Below, piece by piece: positions 23,683-32,963 of a DNA stretch of 64,000 nucleotides. Position 1 is the stretch's first letter, and each line of letters begins with the position of its first letter. The translations under genes were made by a program, and so were the position numbers. The stretch spans positions 1 to 64,000 of IMG/VR virus record IMGVR_UViG_3300025413_000017. One strand, written 5' to 3'. The notes below the pieces were generated by a model. It saw only the letters and a list, made by a program, of their open reading frames with translations, searched no databases and was not told the DNA's origin. Origin of the DNA: a virus.

Positions 23683-26153
23683 TATGGCATCCAACCGGTA
23701 TTTTGTCTAGTATTGACATCTAATCCCATGCCTGCAAGCATTTTAAGTTGTGCATTGGTAAGTTTTTGTGGATTATTAATTAACTCAAACAAAGCGGCTG
23801 CCCTTGGACCAAGTTCAATTTGCATTTGATTTTGAGTTAATGTACCATTATTAATCCCTTGAAGTGCTGTAACACCAAAAAGATCTCCTACAGACTTAGA
23901 AGAACCATATTGCTTTTGACCAAGTGGGCCCCATTGGATGGTACGAAGTTTATCTTTACCTGAAAGCATATCTTGGAATATTTGCTGTTGTTGCTTTGCA
24001 CTATCGTATTGTATAGAACCAAGAGTTTCCCAATTGCCACCAACATTTACTTCTGCTGTAAGACCAGTTTTTGAAAGATTAGCAGATGCTCCAAGTTTTC
24101 CAGCTATTGCACTAATTGAATTAGTAATACCTGTTTCACCTGTTTTACCGCCTGTTAATTGATTATACAATTTTGTAATACTTTGAGCACTTGCACCAGA
24201 TATACTCTCTCCACTACCACCATTTGTCATTGCTTTAGTTATCCAATCTCTTGCAGCTTGCGGTGTCCATTGAGCACCCTTACCATCAGGACCCATTGGC
24301 ATAAGTGATGAAAGAATTACATAAATTTGATATAGGTTATTATCAATTGCAGCTTGAAGGCCTGGCATTCCAGGATAAATTCCAAGACTGTTCTTAATAA
24401 CATTTAAAACTGCAGTATTGGTTGCACCAGCAAGTGCTGCTGCACCACTTTGTGTACCCATTTGAGAAAATGCTTGTGTAAATGACATACCAGCGGCTTG
24501 TGCTGTAAGTGCAAGGCCTGGCATGGTTTCAAGCATCATACCTGTACCACCAATATCTTGTTGTCTAAGATAAGTATTTGCTTGTGAATTTCCTACATTA
24601 GCAAGAGAAATACCAGCAGCAAGGTCTGTTGCCATAGCACCTTGAAAACCAAGACCACCAAGTAGATTTGTAGAATAAATAAAATTAGCTCTTAATTGAG
24701 AAAAACTAGCACCTGTGGTAGCACTAGTATTAGCTAGTCCATTTAATGCAGTAGTTAATTGTTGAACAGTAGCACCGGCAGCAATTACTGAAGAGTTAAA
24801 CATTTGCAAACTCTCTTGTGGGCTCATACCATATTGTTGATATGCACCACTAGCAAACCCTGTGTATTGGCCAAGTAACCCTGCATTTGGACCTGTACCA
24901 CCATTAAATAAACCGTTTACATCTCCTTGAAAACCAGCAGAAAGTCCAGTCATTTGAATTTCTTTAGCAGCACCATAACTTAGACGTGGATTAAATAGTG
25001 TATTAAAAAAATCGTTGGTTTCCATACCAACCATTTTACCAGCATTATTTTCACCAGTTAAACTACCAAGAACTTGACCTTGTCGGTCATAGGCAGCATA
25101 AGCATTGTAAGCTTGCATACCTAAATAACCAGCAGCTGCAACTGGTGCAAGAGCAGTTGCTGCACTACCAAGTGCTCCTAGCAAACCTGCACTACCAGCT
25201 ACTCCAAGACCACCTGCAGCTTCAGCAGCTATAGCAGCCCCTCCAATTTCTGGCATAACACTAGCAGCAACACTTTCAGGAAGCATGGCTGCTTGTTCGG
25301 CAGTCATTGGACCAATACCTTGTTCCATCATAGCTTGTGTAAAAGCACCAGAACCTGGACCACCAAACTCAGAACCTGGGGTACCAAAAATACGTGGGTG
25401 CCTACTTACCATACCACCTAATCCTTCAGTTACCCTACCACCTGAAAGTCTATCAATGTATCTACCAAGAGCAGCTACTTTACCACCAGGCATCCAATAA
25501 TTAATACCCAGCATTTTTTTAGCCATTGACTCACCATATGAAGTTTGCATTTCTTCATGGCTTAAAATACCTTTTGTACTTACTGGAGCATTGGCTCTAC
25601 CACTACCTCTTCTACCTTTTCCACCACCAGTATTACCCATCATAGTGGCAGTTACCAAGTTGTCTAGTAAACTACCCCCTCCCGACATACCAAAATCGGC
25701 AGCAGTTGCTTCAGGTGCACCAGGCATACCATAGCCAACATTTGCACCACCACCATCAACTACACTAGCAGGTGTTGTACTTGAAACACCTGGAGTATAC
25801 CCTTCACCACCACCACTTAGACCAGAAATTGCTCTGTTAATTTCATGGGCATTTTGTGCCATGTCTCTGAAGTTAACATTTGATGAGGCTGAAAGTTCTT
25901 TAAGTTGCCTAGCGGCTTCTAGGATTCTTTCTTGTGTTTCTGCAAGTTGCCCTGCAGTTTCAAGCATTTCTCCCTGGGCAGTATTATAGTCTTGAAGTTG
26001 TTTAGTTGCGGCTTCAATACTTGAACCCCAGTCTTTTAATTGACTAGCAAGTGCAGCGGCATCTTGGGTAGAACGGTCAATATTATTAAGATTGAGTTCA
26101 ATATTGGCTGTAATATCTGATGAGCCGTACCCACCCATAATATTGTCTGCCAT
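23682..26153 (-). CDS. Tape measure protein
   Basis: An 823-residue protein after the tail chaperones, the standard tape-measure position. Residues 15-110 are heptad-like helices (AAALASQLKDWGSSIEAATK, LETAGQLAETQERILEAARQL). Residues around 285-350 form an Ala/Gly hydrophobic stretch (AAIAAEAAGGLGVAGSAGLL) typical of the membrane-active part, and Gly/Ala/Gln-rich helices follow. At about 1.5 angstroms per residue it would set a tail near 120 nm; this estimate is inference. No peptidase or lytic domain is visible. Confidence 0.85.
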   Translation of the reverse strand: MADNIMGGYGSSDITANIELNLNNIDRSTQDAAALASQLKDWGSSIEAATKQLQDYNTAQGEMLETAGQLAETQERILEAARQLKELSASSNVNFRDMAQNAHEINRAISGLSGGGEGYTPGVSSTTPASVVDGGGANVGYGMPGAPEATAADFGMSGGGSLLDNLVTATMMGNTGGGKGRRGSGRANAPVSTKGILSHEEMQTSYGESMAKKMLGINYWMPGGKVAALGRYIDRLSGGRVTEGLGGMVSRHPRIFGTPGSEFGGPGSGAFTQAMMEQGIGPMTAEQAAMLPESVAASVMPEIGGAAIAAEAAGGLGVAGSAGLLGALGSAATALAPVAAAGYLGMQAYNAYAAYDRQGQVLGSLTGENNAGKMVGMETNDFFNTLFNPRLSYGAAKEIQMTGLSAGFQGDVNGLFNGGTGPNAGLLGQYTGFASGAYQQYGMSPQESLQMFNSSVIAAGATVQQLTTALNGLANTSATTGASFSQLRANFIYSTNLLGGLGFQGAMATDLAAGISLANVGNSQANTYLRQQDIGGTGMMLETMPGLALTAQAAGMSFTQAFSQMGTQSGAAALAGATNTAVLNVIKNSLGIYPGMPGLQAAIDNNLYQIYVILSSLMPMGPDGKGAQWTPQAARDWITKAMTNGGSGESISGASAQSITKLYNQLTGGKTGETGITNSISAIAGKLGASANLSKTGLTAEVNVGGNWETLGSIQYDSAKQQQQIFQDMLSGKDKLRTIQWGPLGQKQYGSSKSVGDLFGVTALQGINNGTLTQNQMQIELGPRAAALFELINNPQKLTNAQLKMLAGMGLDVNTRQNTGWMP

Positions 26154-26160
26154 TTTTATC

Positions 26161-26538
26161 CTATTCTTCTTCTCCTAGTTGGGAGACATCTATACCGTGG
26201 AATTGTTGTAGGAGTTCCAAGTCTCTTTCAAAGTCTTCATCTTTTTCAAGATCTTTGTGAGCATTAGAAATTGCGGAAAGAACTTCTTGTGCCTCTTCAA
26301 CTGTTTCTGGAGTTTTCCAGACAATTTCTGAGTAACCAAGATTCTCTTCAAGTTGGTCTTCTTTCGCCCTCTTATATTCTTTGTAAGCTTCTGGGCGGTG
26401 AATTAAGAGTTGTTGTTCAAACTTTGACTCTTCAAGTTCTTGGTTTTTTCTCTTCTTTAAGATAAGAGAAATTAATAGTAGTTTTTCTTGTACTTCACTT
26501 AAGACTTCTTTGTTAAAGAACCCTCTTTCAAGGGCCAT
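26161..26538 (-). CDS. Tail assembly chaperone, T part, made by -1 frameshift
   Basis: A 125-residue highly charged, helical reading frame (ERGFFNKEVLSEVQEKLLLI, then KRAKEDQLEENL). The frame is open upstream across the end of gene 26565-27068 and is -1 relative to it. The ATG at 26538 has no ribosome site. The product is therefore most likely the C-terminal part of a frameshift fusion, as in lambda gpGT. With the CCCAAAA slip the fusion would be 302 residues (164 plus 138). Such fusions chaperone the tape measure. Confidence 0.8.
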   Translation of the reverse strand: MALERGFFNKEVLSEVQEKLLLISLILKKRKNQELEESKFEQQLLIHRPEAYKEYKRAKEDQLEENLGYSEIVWKTPETVEEAQEVLSAISNAHKDLEKDEDFERDLELLQQFHGIDVSQLGEEE

Positions 26539-26564
26539 CTCAATGTGATACTGAAGATACTGAT

Positions 26565-27068
26565 CTACTTCCCACCTTTTGGGGTATCACTGATCTCTTC
26601 TTCATCTTTAAAGATAGGGGTGACTGTAGAATCCTTAGGAAGAATTCCAATCTCTTGAAGTACCTTAAATACCTGACCTTCTAGTTCGTCAATTTCTGCG
26701 AACAGAACATCAATTACTCCGTCATACCAACTGTTGATGACGTACTCAAACTTCTGTCTAAAGGTGTTAGTTCCCTTTACAGAAGGAATTAACTCCCTAC
26801 CATCTACACTCTCAAGACCTGCGGCAACAACTGCTGCTCGGTAAGCTCTACCGTATCCTACTGTGTCTTGATAATCCTTGGTTGCTAGTGTAATTTCTAG
26901 CTTTTCATTTACCGTTAGAGTTCTTACTACAAAAGTGTGAAATGGGATTTTCTTAATTTCTTTGTGCAAGTACCCTAGGTACAGAAGTCCTTCAAAAGGT
27001 TCTTTCCACTCTTCTGGAAAAACTTCTGCACCTAAAGGGTTTACGCTGCTTTGTTCGTTTCGTTTCAT
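26565..27068 (-). CDS. Tail assembly chaperone, G part
   Basis: A 167-residue acidic protein (VNPLGAEVFPEEWKEPFEGL at the start, VNEKLEITLATKDYQ in the middle) between tail structural genes and tape measure, the position of gpG-type chaperones. It ends DTPKGGK just after a CCCAAAA heptamer, allowing some ribosomes to shift -1 into the next frame. It has a good AAGGAG before its ATG and a TATAAT-type -10 upstream. Confidence 0.8.
   Translation of the reverse strand: MKRNEQSSVNPLGAEVFPEEWKEPFEGLLYLGYLHKEIKKIPFHTFVVRTLTVNEKLEITLATKDYQDTVGYGRAYRAAVVAAGLESVDGRELIPSVKGTNTFRQKFEYVINSWYDGVIDVLFAEIDELEGQVFKVLQEIGILPKDSTVTPIFKDEEEISDTPKGGK
26577..26583 (-). other. Slippery heptamer for -1 frameshift
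   Basis: On the minus strand the G-part frame reads C CCA AAA GGT, giving the canonical X XXY YYZ heptamer CCCAAAA. After a -1 slip the frame continues AGG TGG GAA GTA without a stop into the T part. The zero frame ends 9 bases later at TAG. Confidence 0.8.
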
Positions 27069-27104
27069 CTCTACTCCTTGGTCAAGGGTAACTACCTACC
27101 AATA

Positions 27105-27133
27105 ATTATAGATGATTAATTAGTTCTTATTAA
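27105..27133 (-). promoter_or_regulatory. Possible promoter before the tail chaperone
   Basis: Minus-strand -10 TATAAT (27110-27105) with a weak -35 TTAATA (27133-27128) at 17 nt. The -10 sits in the same TCTATAATTAT context as at 3833 and 7881. Confidence 0.4.
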
Positions 27134-28043
27134 GGAAACGGTTGTAAGGCTTCTTGACCTTAGATACTGAACGGATGTCTGCACTAATGAAACCAGTTCC
27201 ACTAAGTGAAGCAAGTGCTGTACCAAATACGTTGTTTGAAAGTGCACTACCTGAAACGGTAACACCATTAACAACAGTTGCACCACTAGCTTGTGAGTTA
27301 GCAACACCAGTACCACCAACGGCAAGTGTAGCACCAGCAGCAAAGTTACCACTAGCTGAAACGTATGGGCAGAAACCTTCTGATTGGATCCAACCGTAGT
27401 TACCACTAGGAATAGTAACAAGAGCAACACCAGCAAAGCGGCCGGCCTTTGTACCTACAACTGTTGGGTTAACGTTAGTGTCATCACTAGAAGCTACGTA
27501 CTGTGTACCTTGTCCATCAACAAATACTTGGTAGGTAGGACGGCCGTTGGTAGCAAAGCGAGATACTTCGTCTTGCCATACAGTTACTTGACCACTTGTA
27601 ATAGTAGCGTTAGCATTGTAAACATATAGGTAACGCTCACCGGCAGGACCAGTAAGTGCTTGGTTAGAAGCATTACCAGTATAGTTTGGACTAACACCAA
27701 CGTTGGTACCTTGTGTTCCACCTGCATCATAACCCTGACTTGCAAAACCAGCAAGAGTGTAAGTGGTTGGTGTGGTGCTTACGGTTGTAAGTACAGTACT
27801 AAGGCTCAACTGTGCGTTAACACCTGTTGAAGACTGAGCAAGTACATATGAACCACTTGCAGTTGTAGCGTCATTATTAACGGTTACAACTTGAATAACA
27901 TTTTGACGGGCACCTAGCGAAAGCTTGTCGAAGGTTTCCCAGTCGATTACATATTGGATTCCTGGAAGCATCTTACGGTGGTCCGGAAGGATAGCTTGTT
28001 GTACTCCAGGCTGCAATTGAATTACTACTGAACGGGCAGGCAT
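27120..28043 (-). CDS. Virion structural protein, 307 residues
   Basis: A protein starting MPARSVVIQLQPGVQQAILP, with HRKMLPGIQYVIDWETFDKL and a Gly/Ala/Ser-rich C-terminal half (GYGWIQ-like SGNYGWIQSEGFCPYVSASG, then AAGATLAVGGTG). That last block resembles the barrel of DUF2190-type capsid or tube decoration proteins, where a similar segment precedes AAGA. It lies between the tube and chaperone genes, so a second tube-associated or decorating protein is likely. The ribosome site is AGAAAGGAA. Confidence 0.6.
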   Translation of the reverse strand: MPARSVVIQLQPGVQQAILPDHRKMLPGIQYVIDWETFDKLSLGARQNVIQVVTVNNDATTASGSYVLAQSSTGVNAQLSLSTVLTTVSTTPTTYTLAGFASQGYDAGGTQGTNVGVSPNYTGNASNQALTGPAGERYLYVYNANATITSGQVTVWQDEVSRFATNGRPTYQVFVDGQGTQYVASSDDTNVNPTVVGTKAGRFAGVALVTIPSGNYGWIQSEGFCPYVSASGNFAAGATLAVGGTGVANSQASGATVVNGVTVSGSALSNNVFGTALASLSGTGFISADIRSVSKVKKPYNRFLNKN

Positions 28044-28064
28044 TTTAATATTCCTTTCTAAGAA

Positions 28065-28601
28065 TTAGAGAACCTGTTGACCTGGGTAGGTCAAAGCTGA
28101 AGAGTTGTTTACATTTTGGGATTCTTGACGACGGAGATACATCATCTGAACGCTCTTCGGGAATGTCATAGATCCGATATTTACAACTTCGTCTACCATA
28201 ACATTAACTACCACAATACCCATGTAAGTAATCGTTCTGTGATTACCGTTTGGGTTTGTGATTACTTTTGTCACAGTCCAGTCGTTGCCTAATGCACTTC
28301 CTGTTAACTGTGCCCTGAAAACATCCAACAAGTCACTGGCATTTTGAAAACCAGCTCCAGGTAGATATGCCCAGACTTCTGCATCCCATTGTTCACGGAA
28401 TGTAATATCAAGATTACCGGCTTCTAGTGCTGCCGGAAAAGCAATTTCAATTGGATAAGCACTGTCCATTGGTTGAATAGATTGTGCTTGAGCGACAGGG
28501 CGTGGTGCTGTCTCTCTAATAACATCTACATATAGTAGAGGTTGTCCATTAAAGTTGATGGAGGTATAACCACCACCTACGCGAAACTTTGAGGTTGCCA
28601 T
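28065..28601 (-). CDS. Tail tube protein
   Basis: A 178-residue protein directly after the sheath gene, the usual place of the tube. It contains FRVGGGYTSINFNGQPLLYV, IEIAFPAALEAGNLDITFREQWD and TYMGIVVVNVMVDEVVNIGS, alternating strands with few helices, consistent with a tube beta-barrel. The length fits the 140-200 residues normal for myovirus tubes. Assignment rests on position, size and strand pattern. Confidence 0.75.
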   Translation of the reverse strand: MATSKFRVGGGYTSINFNGQPLLYVDVIRETAPRPVAQAQSIQPMDSAYPIEIAFPAALEAGNLDITFREQWDAEVWAYLPGAGFQNASDLLDVFRAQLTGSALGNDWTVTKVITNPNGNHRTITYMGIVVVNVMVDEVVNIGSMTFPKSVQMMYLRRQESQNVNNSSALTYPGQQVL

Positions 28602-28615
28602 AAGTTACTTTCTTT

Positions 28616-30127
28616 CTAGCCTACGTATGTACTACCAACGTTACTTACAGAAGTAATAGACCCTGTTTGAACATTGACAGATAGGTTAACATTAACGTAG
28701 TTCAGTGGAATTGTTGGTGAGTATTGGAAACTAACAACTACATTTGTAGGATTAGCTGGGTTTGTAGCATAAGTCAGGTTTTGGTAACTCTGAATAAGAT
28801 TAGTATTAACTGCTCTCATCAAAGTTGCCAAGACTGTACTTTGCAAACTTGCTAGTGTATTGTTTGTTAGTGGACTACCAATAAGTGTTGAGTTATTGAG
28901 AGTTTGAGCAATGTTATTACTCAGTCTGTCACCAATTGCTTGAATTGAAAGTTCTTGGGTCAACCAGTTTGTAGTATTTAGTGTCAAACCATGACGTACA
29001 TAAAGTGTACCATTTGCACGTTGTCTAACAACTGTACCACCAAAACTCTGAATTGTAGTACTGTCACTTGCAGAAATTTGGTTAGGAATACTTTGAATTG
29101 CATTTACATTCTTGTGAGTAATTGGAACATAAACATCTGCCTGACCTGTGAATAGACCAGCAAGTGCAGCTGCCAAGTAAATACCATCAACAGTTACATA
29201 ACTAGTACTGATACCAGTAACTGAGTTAAGTCCTGGGTTAACATTAACTTGTTGTGGAACTGCTAAAGTCATTCTTGAACCAGAACCATTAGAACCAATA
29301 GCAGTTGCAATCTTTGAAACTGTGTTGATTAGGTTTGTACCACTAACTGTGGAATCCATACCAACAAATGCTCTTTGATAAACACCGTTGGTTGCTTGAG
29401 CGGTCAAGAAATTGTTAAGTCCACCAAACAATGTTCCAGCACCACTACCACCTGGGTTGTAAGTTGTGTCATACTTAAGTGGAACAATAACGTTAATTCC
29501 AGGAACTTTTACAAGTCCTTGAACTGCGTTTAGGAAGTCTTGCTCAGTACCAGTATTACCGCTAGCACTAATAATGTTTTGACAACTTACAACTTGAGCA
29601 CCATTCTGGAAGGCAAGCCAAGAAGCAAAAGATGCAGGGCTGTTTACAGTTACTGTACCATTATTGTTATAACTGAAAGCAGGACCAAAAGTATTTTGAA
29701 CACTATTAAAGTTATAGAAAGTATAGGTTTGACCTGGAACTGCTGTTGTGTAGTTATAGTTAGTTGCAATCCAACCATTTGCACCAACACCAGCAATTCC
29801 TGATCCACCTGTAATTGTAGTAAGTGTAGTAGTATTATTAACAGTAGTTAATGCATAGTCAGTACCAAGTGTTAATGTTGCTCCGGTTGTATTGTTAGTT
29901 ACTACAACACTAGAAGTTACTACACCGCTTTGAGTTAATGCAAAACTCATAGGGGCTGAAGTTCCGGAAGTTACAAGAAAACGGTCGGTCTGAGGAGCAA
30001 CTGGGTTATTGCCACTAGCATTTGCAAGGAAGCAAATGTTAAGTGATTGGGGGTTGGCTGTAGTAAGTGACGGGTTGGTAACCTGACTTACATAAACCCC
30101 TGGGTTCTGATAGTTGTTAACGGCCAT
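28616..30127 (-). CDS. Tail sheath protein
   Basis: A 503-residue protein beginning MAVNNYQNPGVYVSQVTNPS, the common sheath opening (Y-x-x-PGVYV). The C-terminal part carries the sheath subtilisin-like-fold core end: VRQRANGTLYVRHGLTLN, then ELSIQAIGDRLSNNIAQTL and a last strand (VSFQYSPTIPLNYVNVNL) used to interlock neighbouring subunits. It forms the contractile outer tail. It has AAGGAG before its ATG and a 52-base gap upstream that may hold a weak promoter. Confidence 0.9.
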   Translation of the reverse strand: MAVNNYQNPGVYVSQVTNPSLTTANPQSLNICFLANASGNNPVAPQTDRFLVTSGTSAPMSFALTQSGVVTSSVVVTNNTTGATLTLGTDYALTTVNNTTTLTTITGGSGIAGVGANGWIATNYNYTTAVPGQTYTFYNFNSVQNTFGPAFSYNNNGTVTVNSPASFASWLAFQNGAQVVSCQNIISASGNTGTEQDFLNAVQGLVKVPGINVIVPLKYDTTYNPGGSGAGTLFGGLNNFLTAQATNGVYQRAFVGMDSTVSGTNLINTVSKIATAIGSNGSGSRMTLAVPQQVNVNPGLNSVTGISTSYVTVDGIYLAAALAGLFTGQADVYVPITHKNVNAIQSIPNQISASDSTTIQSFGGTVVRQRANGTLYVRHGLTLNTTNWLTQELSIQAIGDRLSNNIAQTLNNSTLIGSPLTNNTLASLQSTVLATLMRAVNTNLIQSYQNLTYATNPANPTNVVVSFQYSPTIPLNYVNVNLSVNVQTGSITSVSNVGSTYVG

Positions 30128-30179
30128 AGAGAATTCTCCTTACAGGTACTAAGTATGACATCTTTTTATTTTTACAATG

Positions 30180-30833
30180 TTAAGCTTCAAATTGATAAGA
30201 AAGTGTTCCACTTAATACTACGGTTTGTAGGGTAGGTGTTAGAACATCAAACTTGCTTTCATAGAAGTCACCTACACATTGGATTCTTACAGAGGATTCA
30301 TAACTAAATTCTTCAGGACTCCAGGGTGTTCCAGGAGAAACTGTGTCTCCTAGTGTCTGAACTGTTCCTTGAAGAATTGTCATCCCTACAAGATTATTGT
30401 TTGCTAAACTTTGATAAAATGCATTACTTCCTGGGTTTCCAGGGTTCATTAAGACCAAATTATACAAAGTATCCCATAATTGGTCTCTTTCTTCAGAAGT
30501 TAAAGCAAGAACTTGAAGGTCAATTGACCCTTCAAAGTAACCTGTTCTATCCATAAGTGCGGCTTGAGCACCATAGATATACTGGCCACTTGGTAAAGTG
30601 TAAGTGTCTGGGTAAAGACCACTCCACTGAGTCTTAGAAGGCCTGAACTGGACAAAGATTGCAGGCCAGTGAGCCATCTCTTTTGGATACTCAATTGTTA
30701 CTGAGTTTGGTGTTAGGTCTAAAGTTGAAGAACTTGGTATACCAACTTGACGACCTGATGGGGCAGGATTTATTGCATTAAATCCGGCAACAAGTGCTTC
30801 TACTATTGCAATTTTTACACCTGTAATAAGCAT
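30180..30833 (-). CDS. Tail terminator/completion-like protein
   Basis: I start this at ATG 30833 (MLITGVKIAIVEALVAG), which overlaps the TAA of the gp10-like gene as TAATG; the longer frame only adds residues out of a neighbouring gene. The 217-residue protein contains PSSSTLDLTPNSVTIEYPKE, IYGAQAALMDRTGYFEGSID and TSEERDQLWDTLYNLV. Position between the HK97-gp10-like gene and the sheath is the usual place for the tail terminator. No named family is recognised. Confidence 0.6.
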   Translation of the reverse strand: MLITGVKIAIVEALVAGFNAINPAPSGRQVGIPSSSTLDLTPNSVTIEYPKEMAHWPAIFVQFRPSKTQWSGLYPDTYTLPSGQYIYGAQAALMDRTGYFEGSIDLQVLALTSEERDQLWDTLYNLVLMNPGNPGSNAFYQSLANNNLVGMTILQGTVQTLGDTVSPGTPWSPEEFSYESSVRIQCVGDFYESKFDVLTPTLQTVVLSGTLSYQFEA

Positions 30834-31321
30834 TAGCGTAACTCTTTTATAGTCTCTATAAGAAAACGGACTTCGCTCTCTTCTAACATTGAAATAGCTC
30901 CTGCACCTGATGAAGCTCTTGCCCATTCATTAAATGCTTGTTTAAGAGCATTATCAATGAAGTGGCTACCTTTAAGTCCTGGGTACCTCCAACTAATTTT
31001 GGTACTAATAATTCTTCCCTTTTCATCACGAGAAACTATTTTAGTTTTACCAATATTACTAGCAGTAGCAGTCCTAAAAATTATTTGGCCAGAAGGTAAC
31101 CTAATTGGAATTACCTTACCTGAAAGTTCCCACATTACTCTTGGTTTTGCACCAAAATTTTGAACCACCATGTAGTCAGGAGCTTTTATACCAACCATTC
31201 CTTCTGCATTTATTGCTTGAAGTCTAGATGCTCCTGAACCTGTATCCTTAGGCGCATTGTCATAGGCAATCTCCAATGCTCTTCTTGAAATTTGGTAAGT
31301 GACTCTTTCAGGTAATTTCAT
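30833..31321 (-). CDS. HK97 gp10-like neck/tail completion protein
   Basis: A 162-residue protein with the pattern of the HK97 gp10-like family: LEIAYDNAPKDTGSGASRLQ near the start, PDYMVVQNFGAKPRVM in the middle and YPGLKGSHFIDNALKQAFNE near the end. This family sits at the head-tail joint or tail completion step. It overlaps the zinc-ribbon connector gene by 4 bases and couples to the next gene by TAATG. Confidence 0.8.
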   Translation of the reverse strand: MKLPERVTYQISRRALEIAYDNAPKDTGSGASRLQAINAEGMVGIKAPDYMVVQNFGAKPRVMWELSGKVIPIRLPSGQIIFRTATASNIGKTKIVSRDEKGRIISTKISWRYPGLKGSHFIDNALKQAFNEWARASSGAGAISMLEESEVRFLIETIKELR

Positions 31322-32088
31322 ATAACTGGTACCGAATAGTAAGGACTGTCAGGTGGTAATGCTTCTAGTGTACAAGTTTGATTTACAATTTTATTTGTAT
31401 TCTGAAAAGGTTGTGTAGTACCAACTCTATAAGGGTATTGAGAACTTGGACCAGGACCTGTACGAATAGTAACTGGATTAACATTATTTACTTGAAATCT
31501 CTGTGAAGTAAAAGTTGGGACATTACCGTTCCAATTTTCAACTCTAACAACCAAATCACCTTGGCGAATTTGTGGATACCATGAGAATTGAACAGATGGA
31601 TTCTGTTGCCAGAATTGACCAACTTGCATACTTCTACGAATATCAGGTGTATCAGATGCTAACATGTAAAGGTGATAGGCAATAGGTTGAAAACCACCTG
31701 TAAATGTAGTACCATAACAATCAGGGCAATAACTGTTACCACTTTGTCTGTAAACAGCACTTGCTCTTGCTTTAACATTGGCATTAGGTTGTGTTGGGTT
31801 TGGAGTTACTTGGCATGTCTGGCAGTAAGTAACTAATCCAGCGGCTGCATCTTCTGCACGCCAAAGTAATCTAACAATGCACTCTTCGCCAAACCATTGC
31901 AAAGTTTCATCATGAAATCTTTGTTGGTCAATTTCTGCCCAAAGGTCTCTTTGCTTTACTACTAGTAAAGGACTTTCTTGTTGGTAAGGAAGTTGACCAA
32001 AAGGTTCAGGTGCAGGTTGTACCGGCAAAGGTTGTGGGTCAATACCAAGTCCCCAAGTATTTGGAATGTCATTAGGGACATTAGACAT
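31318..32088 (-). CDS. Connector-region protein with zinc ribbon
   Basis: A 256-residue protein. A Pro/Gln-rich start is followed by ERECIV-like GEECIVRLLWRAEDAAAG, then two Cys pairs, YCQTCQ and SYCPDCYG, at about 108-142, which form a four-Cys zinc ribbon. The rest is beta-rich (DLVVRVENWNGNVPTFTSQR). By position it belongs to the neck/connector module. I know of similar Cys-containing proteins in large phages but no named family. One-base overlap with the gene before it. Confidence 0.6.
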   Translation of the reverse strand: MSNVPNDIPNTWGLGIDPQPLPVQPAPEPFGQLPYQQESPLLVVKQRDLWAEIDQQRFHDETLQWFGEECIVRLLWRAEDAAAGLVTYCQTCQVTPNPTQPNANVKARASAVYRQSGNSYCPDCYGTTFTGGFQPIAYHLYMLASDTPDIRRSMQVGQFWQQNPSVQFSWYPQIRQGDLVVRVENWNGNVPTFTSQRFQVNNVNPVTIRTGPGPSSQYPYRVGTTQPFQNTNKIVNQTCTLEALPPDSPYYSVPVI

Positions 32089-32954
32089 TAAATACCACCA
32101 GCGTTAACTGAGGCATACATGTAGTGAGGACGTGCTGGATTGGTAAACATACGTGGAATAAGTCCACCAGCAACCAAAAGACTTCTCTTAGAACCAACCA
32201 TGTATTGACGCTTCATTTGGCGAAGTTGCTTATCTGCAATTTCTTTTTCAAATTCATAAAGTTGCCACCAACGTTGATAGTAGTCACGGCGATTCATCCA
32301 AGCCGCTGTCATACCTTCAGGTGTTGGTTGTTCAATGTAGTTACGAGCAATGTGCTTTAAGAAGTTTGCATATGTTTGAGTTGCAAGAACACCCATGTAA
32401 GTTGAAGGCCATGGTGCCATTGCATTATTCCCAACTTCATAAGCTGGTGTAAAAATTGGTTGGAATTCAAAGTTGCAATAGTCAAGTGCTTCTGTACTCA
32501 TGATGTATGCTACTTCTTCAAACAAGTTAAAACCACTTTGTTGAAGTTCTTGCAAGTAAGGCCCACCTTGAGTTGAGTCAAAACTCTTGTCAATTCTGTG
32601 AGCAATGCCTATGGCTATTTGTCTTTGGTCGTAAGTTAAATTTTGGAAATAAGGCATTTGGTCAGTTATCACCAAATTATCTTGATATTGTCTTCCACTA
32701 CCACTAACAGTGTAATACCAATTTACTTGGTAATTTCCTTGAATACTAGATTCTGAACTTGTAAGTGTATACTGATATTGACCAACACTTTCACGGGTGG
32801 CAAGTGTACCGCTAGGAATAACAGTTGTATTATTGTCTGTATTTACCATTGTAAGTGTGACAATATCGTTATCAGGGTCAATAAGTACACCGTTAGAATA
32901 AATCATAATTCCAACTGGTTCAATTGCATATTGAGGTACGGGTCTTGGTCTCAT
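32088..32954 (-). CDS. Head-tail connector-region protein
   Basis: A 288-residue protein with two parts. Residues 1-100 are an Ig-like beta domain (VGIMIYSNGVLIDPDNDIVT, VGQYQYTLTSS, YQVNWYYTVSGSGRQYQDNL). Residues 110-260 are helical and aromatic (QRQIAIGIAHRIDKSFD, YYQRWWQLYEFEKEIADKQL). In related phages such a gene sits in the neck region next to gp10-like and terminator genes. A connector or adaptor role is inferred from position. Confidence 0.6.
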   Translation of the reverse strand: MRPRPVPQYAIEPVGIMIYSNGVLIDPDNDIVTLTMVNTDNNTTVIPSGTLATRESVGQYQYTLTSSESSIQGNYQVNWYYTVSGSGRQYQDNLVITDQMPYFQNLTYDQRQIAIGIAHRIDKSFDSTQGGPYLQELQQSGFNLFEEVAYIMSTEALDYCNFEFQPIFTPAYEVGNNAMAPWPSTYMGVLATQTYANFLKHIARNYIEQPTPEGMTAAWMNRRDYYQRWWQLYEFEKEIADKQLRQMKRQYMVGSKRSLLVAGGLIPRMFTNPARPHYMYASVNAGGI

Positions 32955-32963
32955 ATTTTATCC

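Noticed and set aside
26536-26538. ATG as an independent start for the second tail-chaperone frame
   Set aside because: No Shine-Dalgarno precedes it and the -1 frame is open through a slippery heptamer, so a frameshift fusion is more likely.
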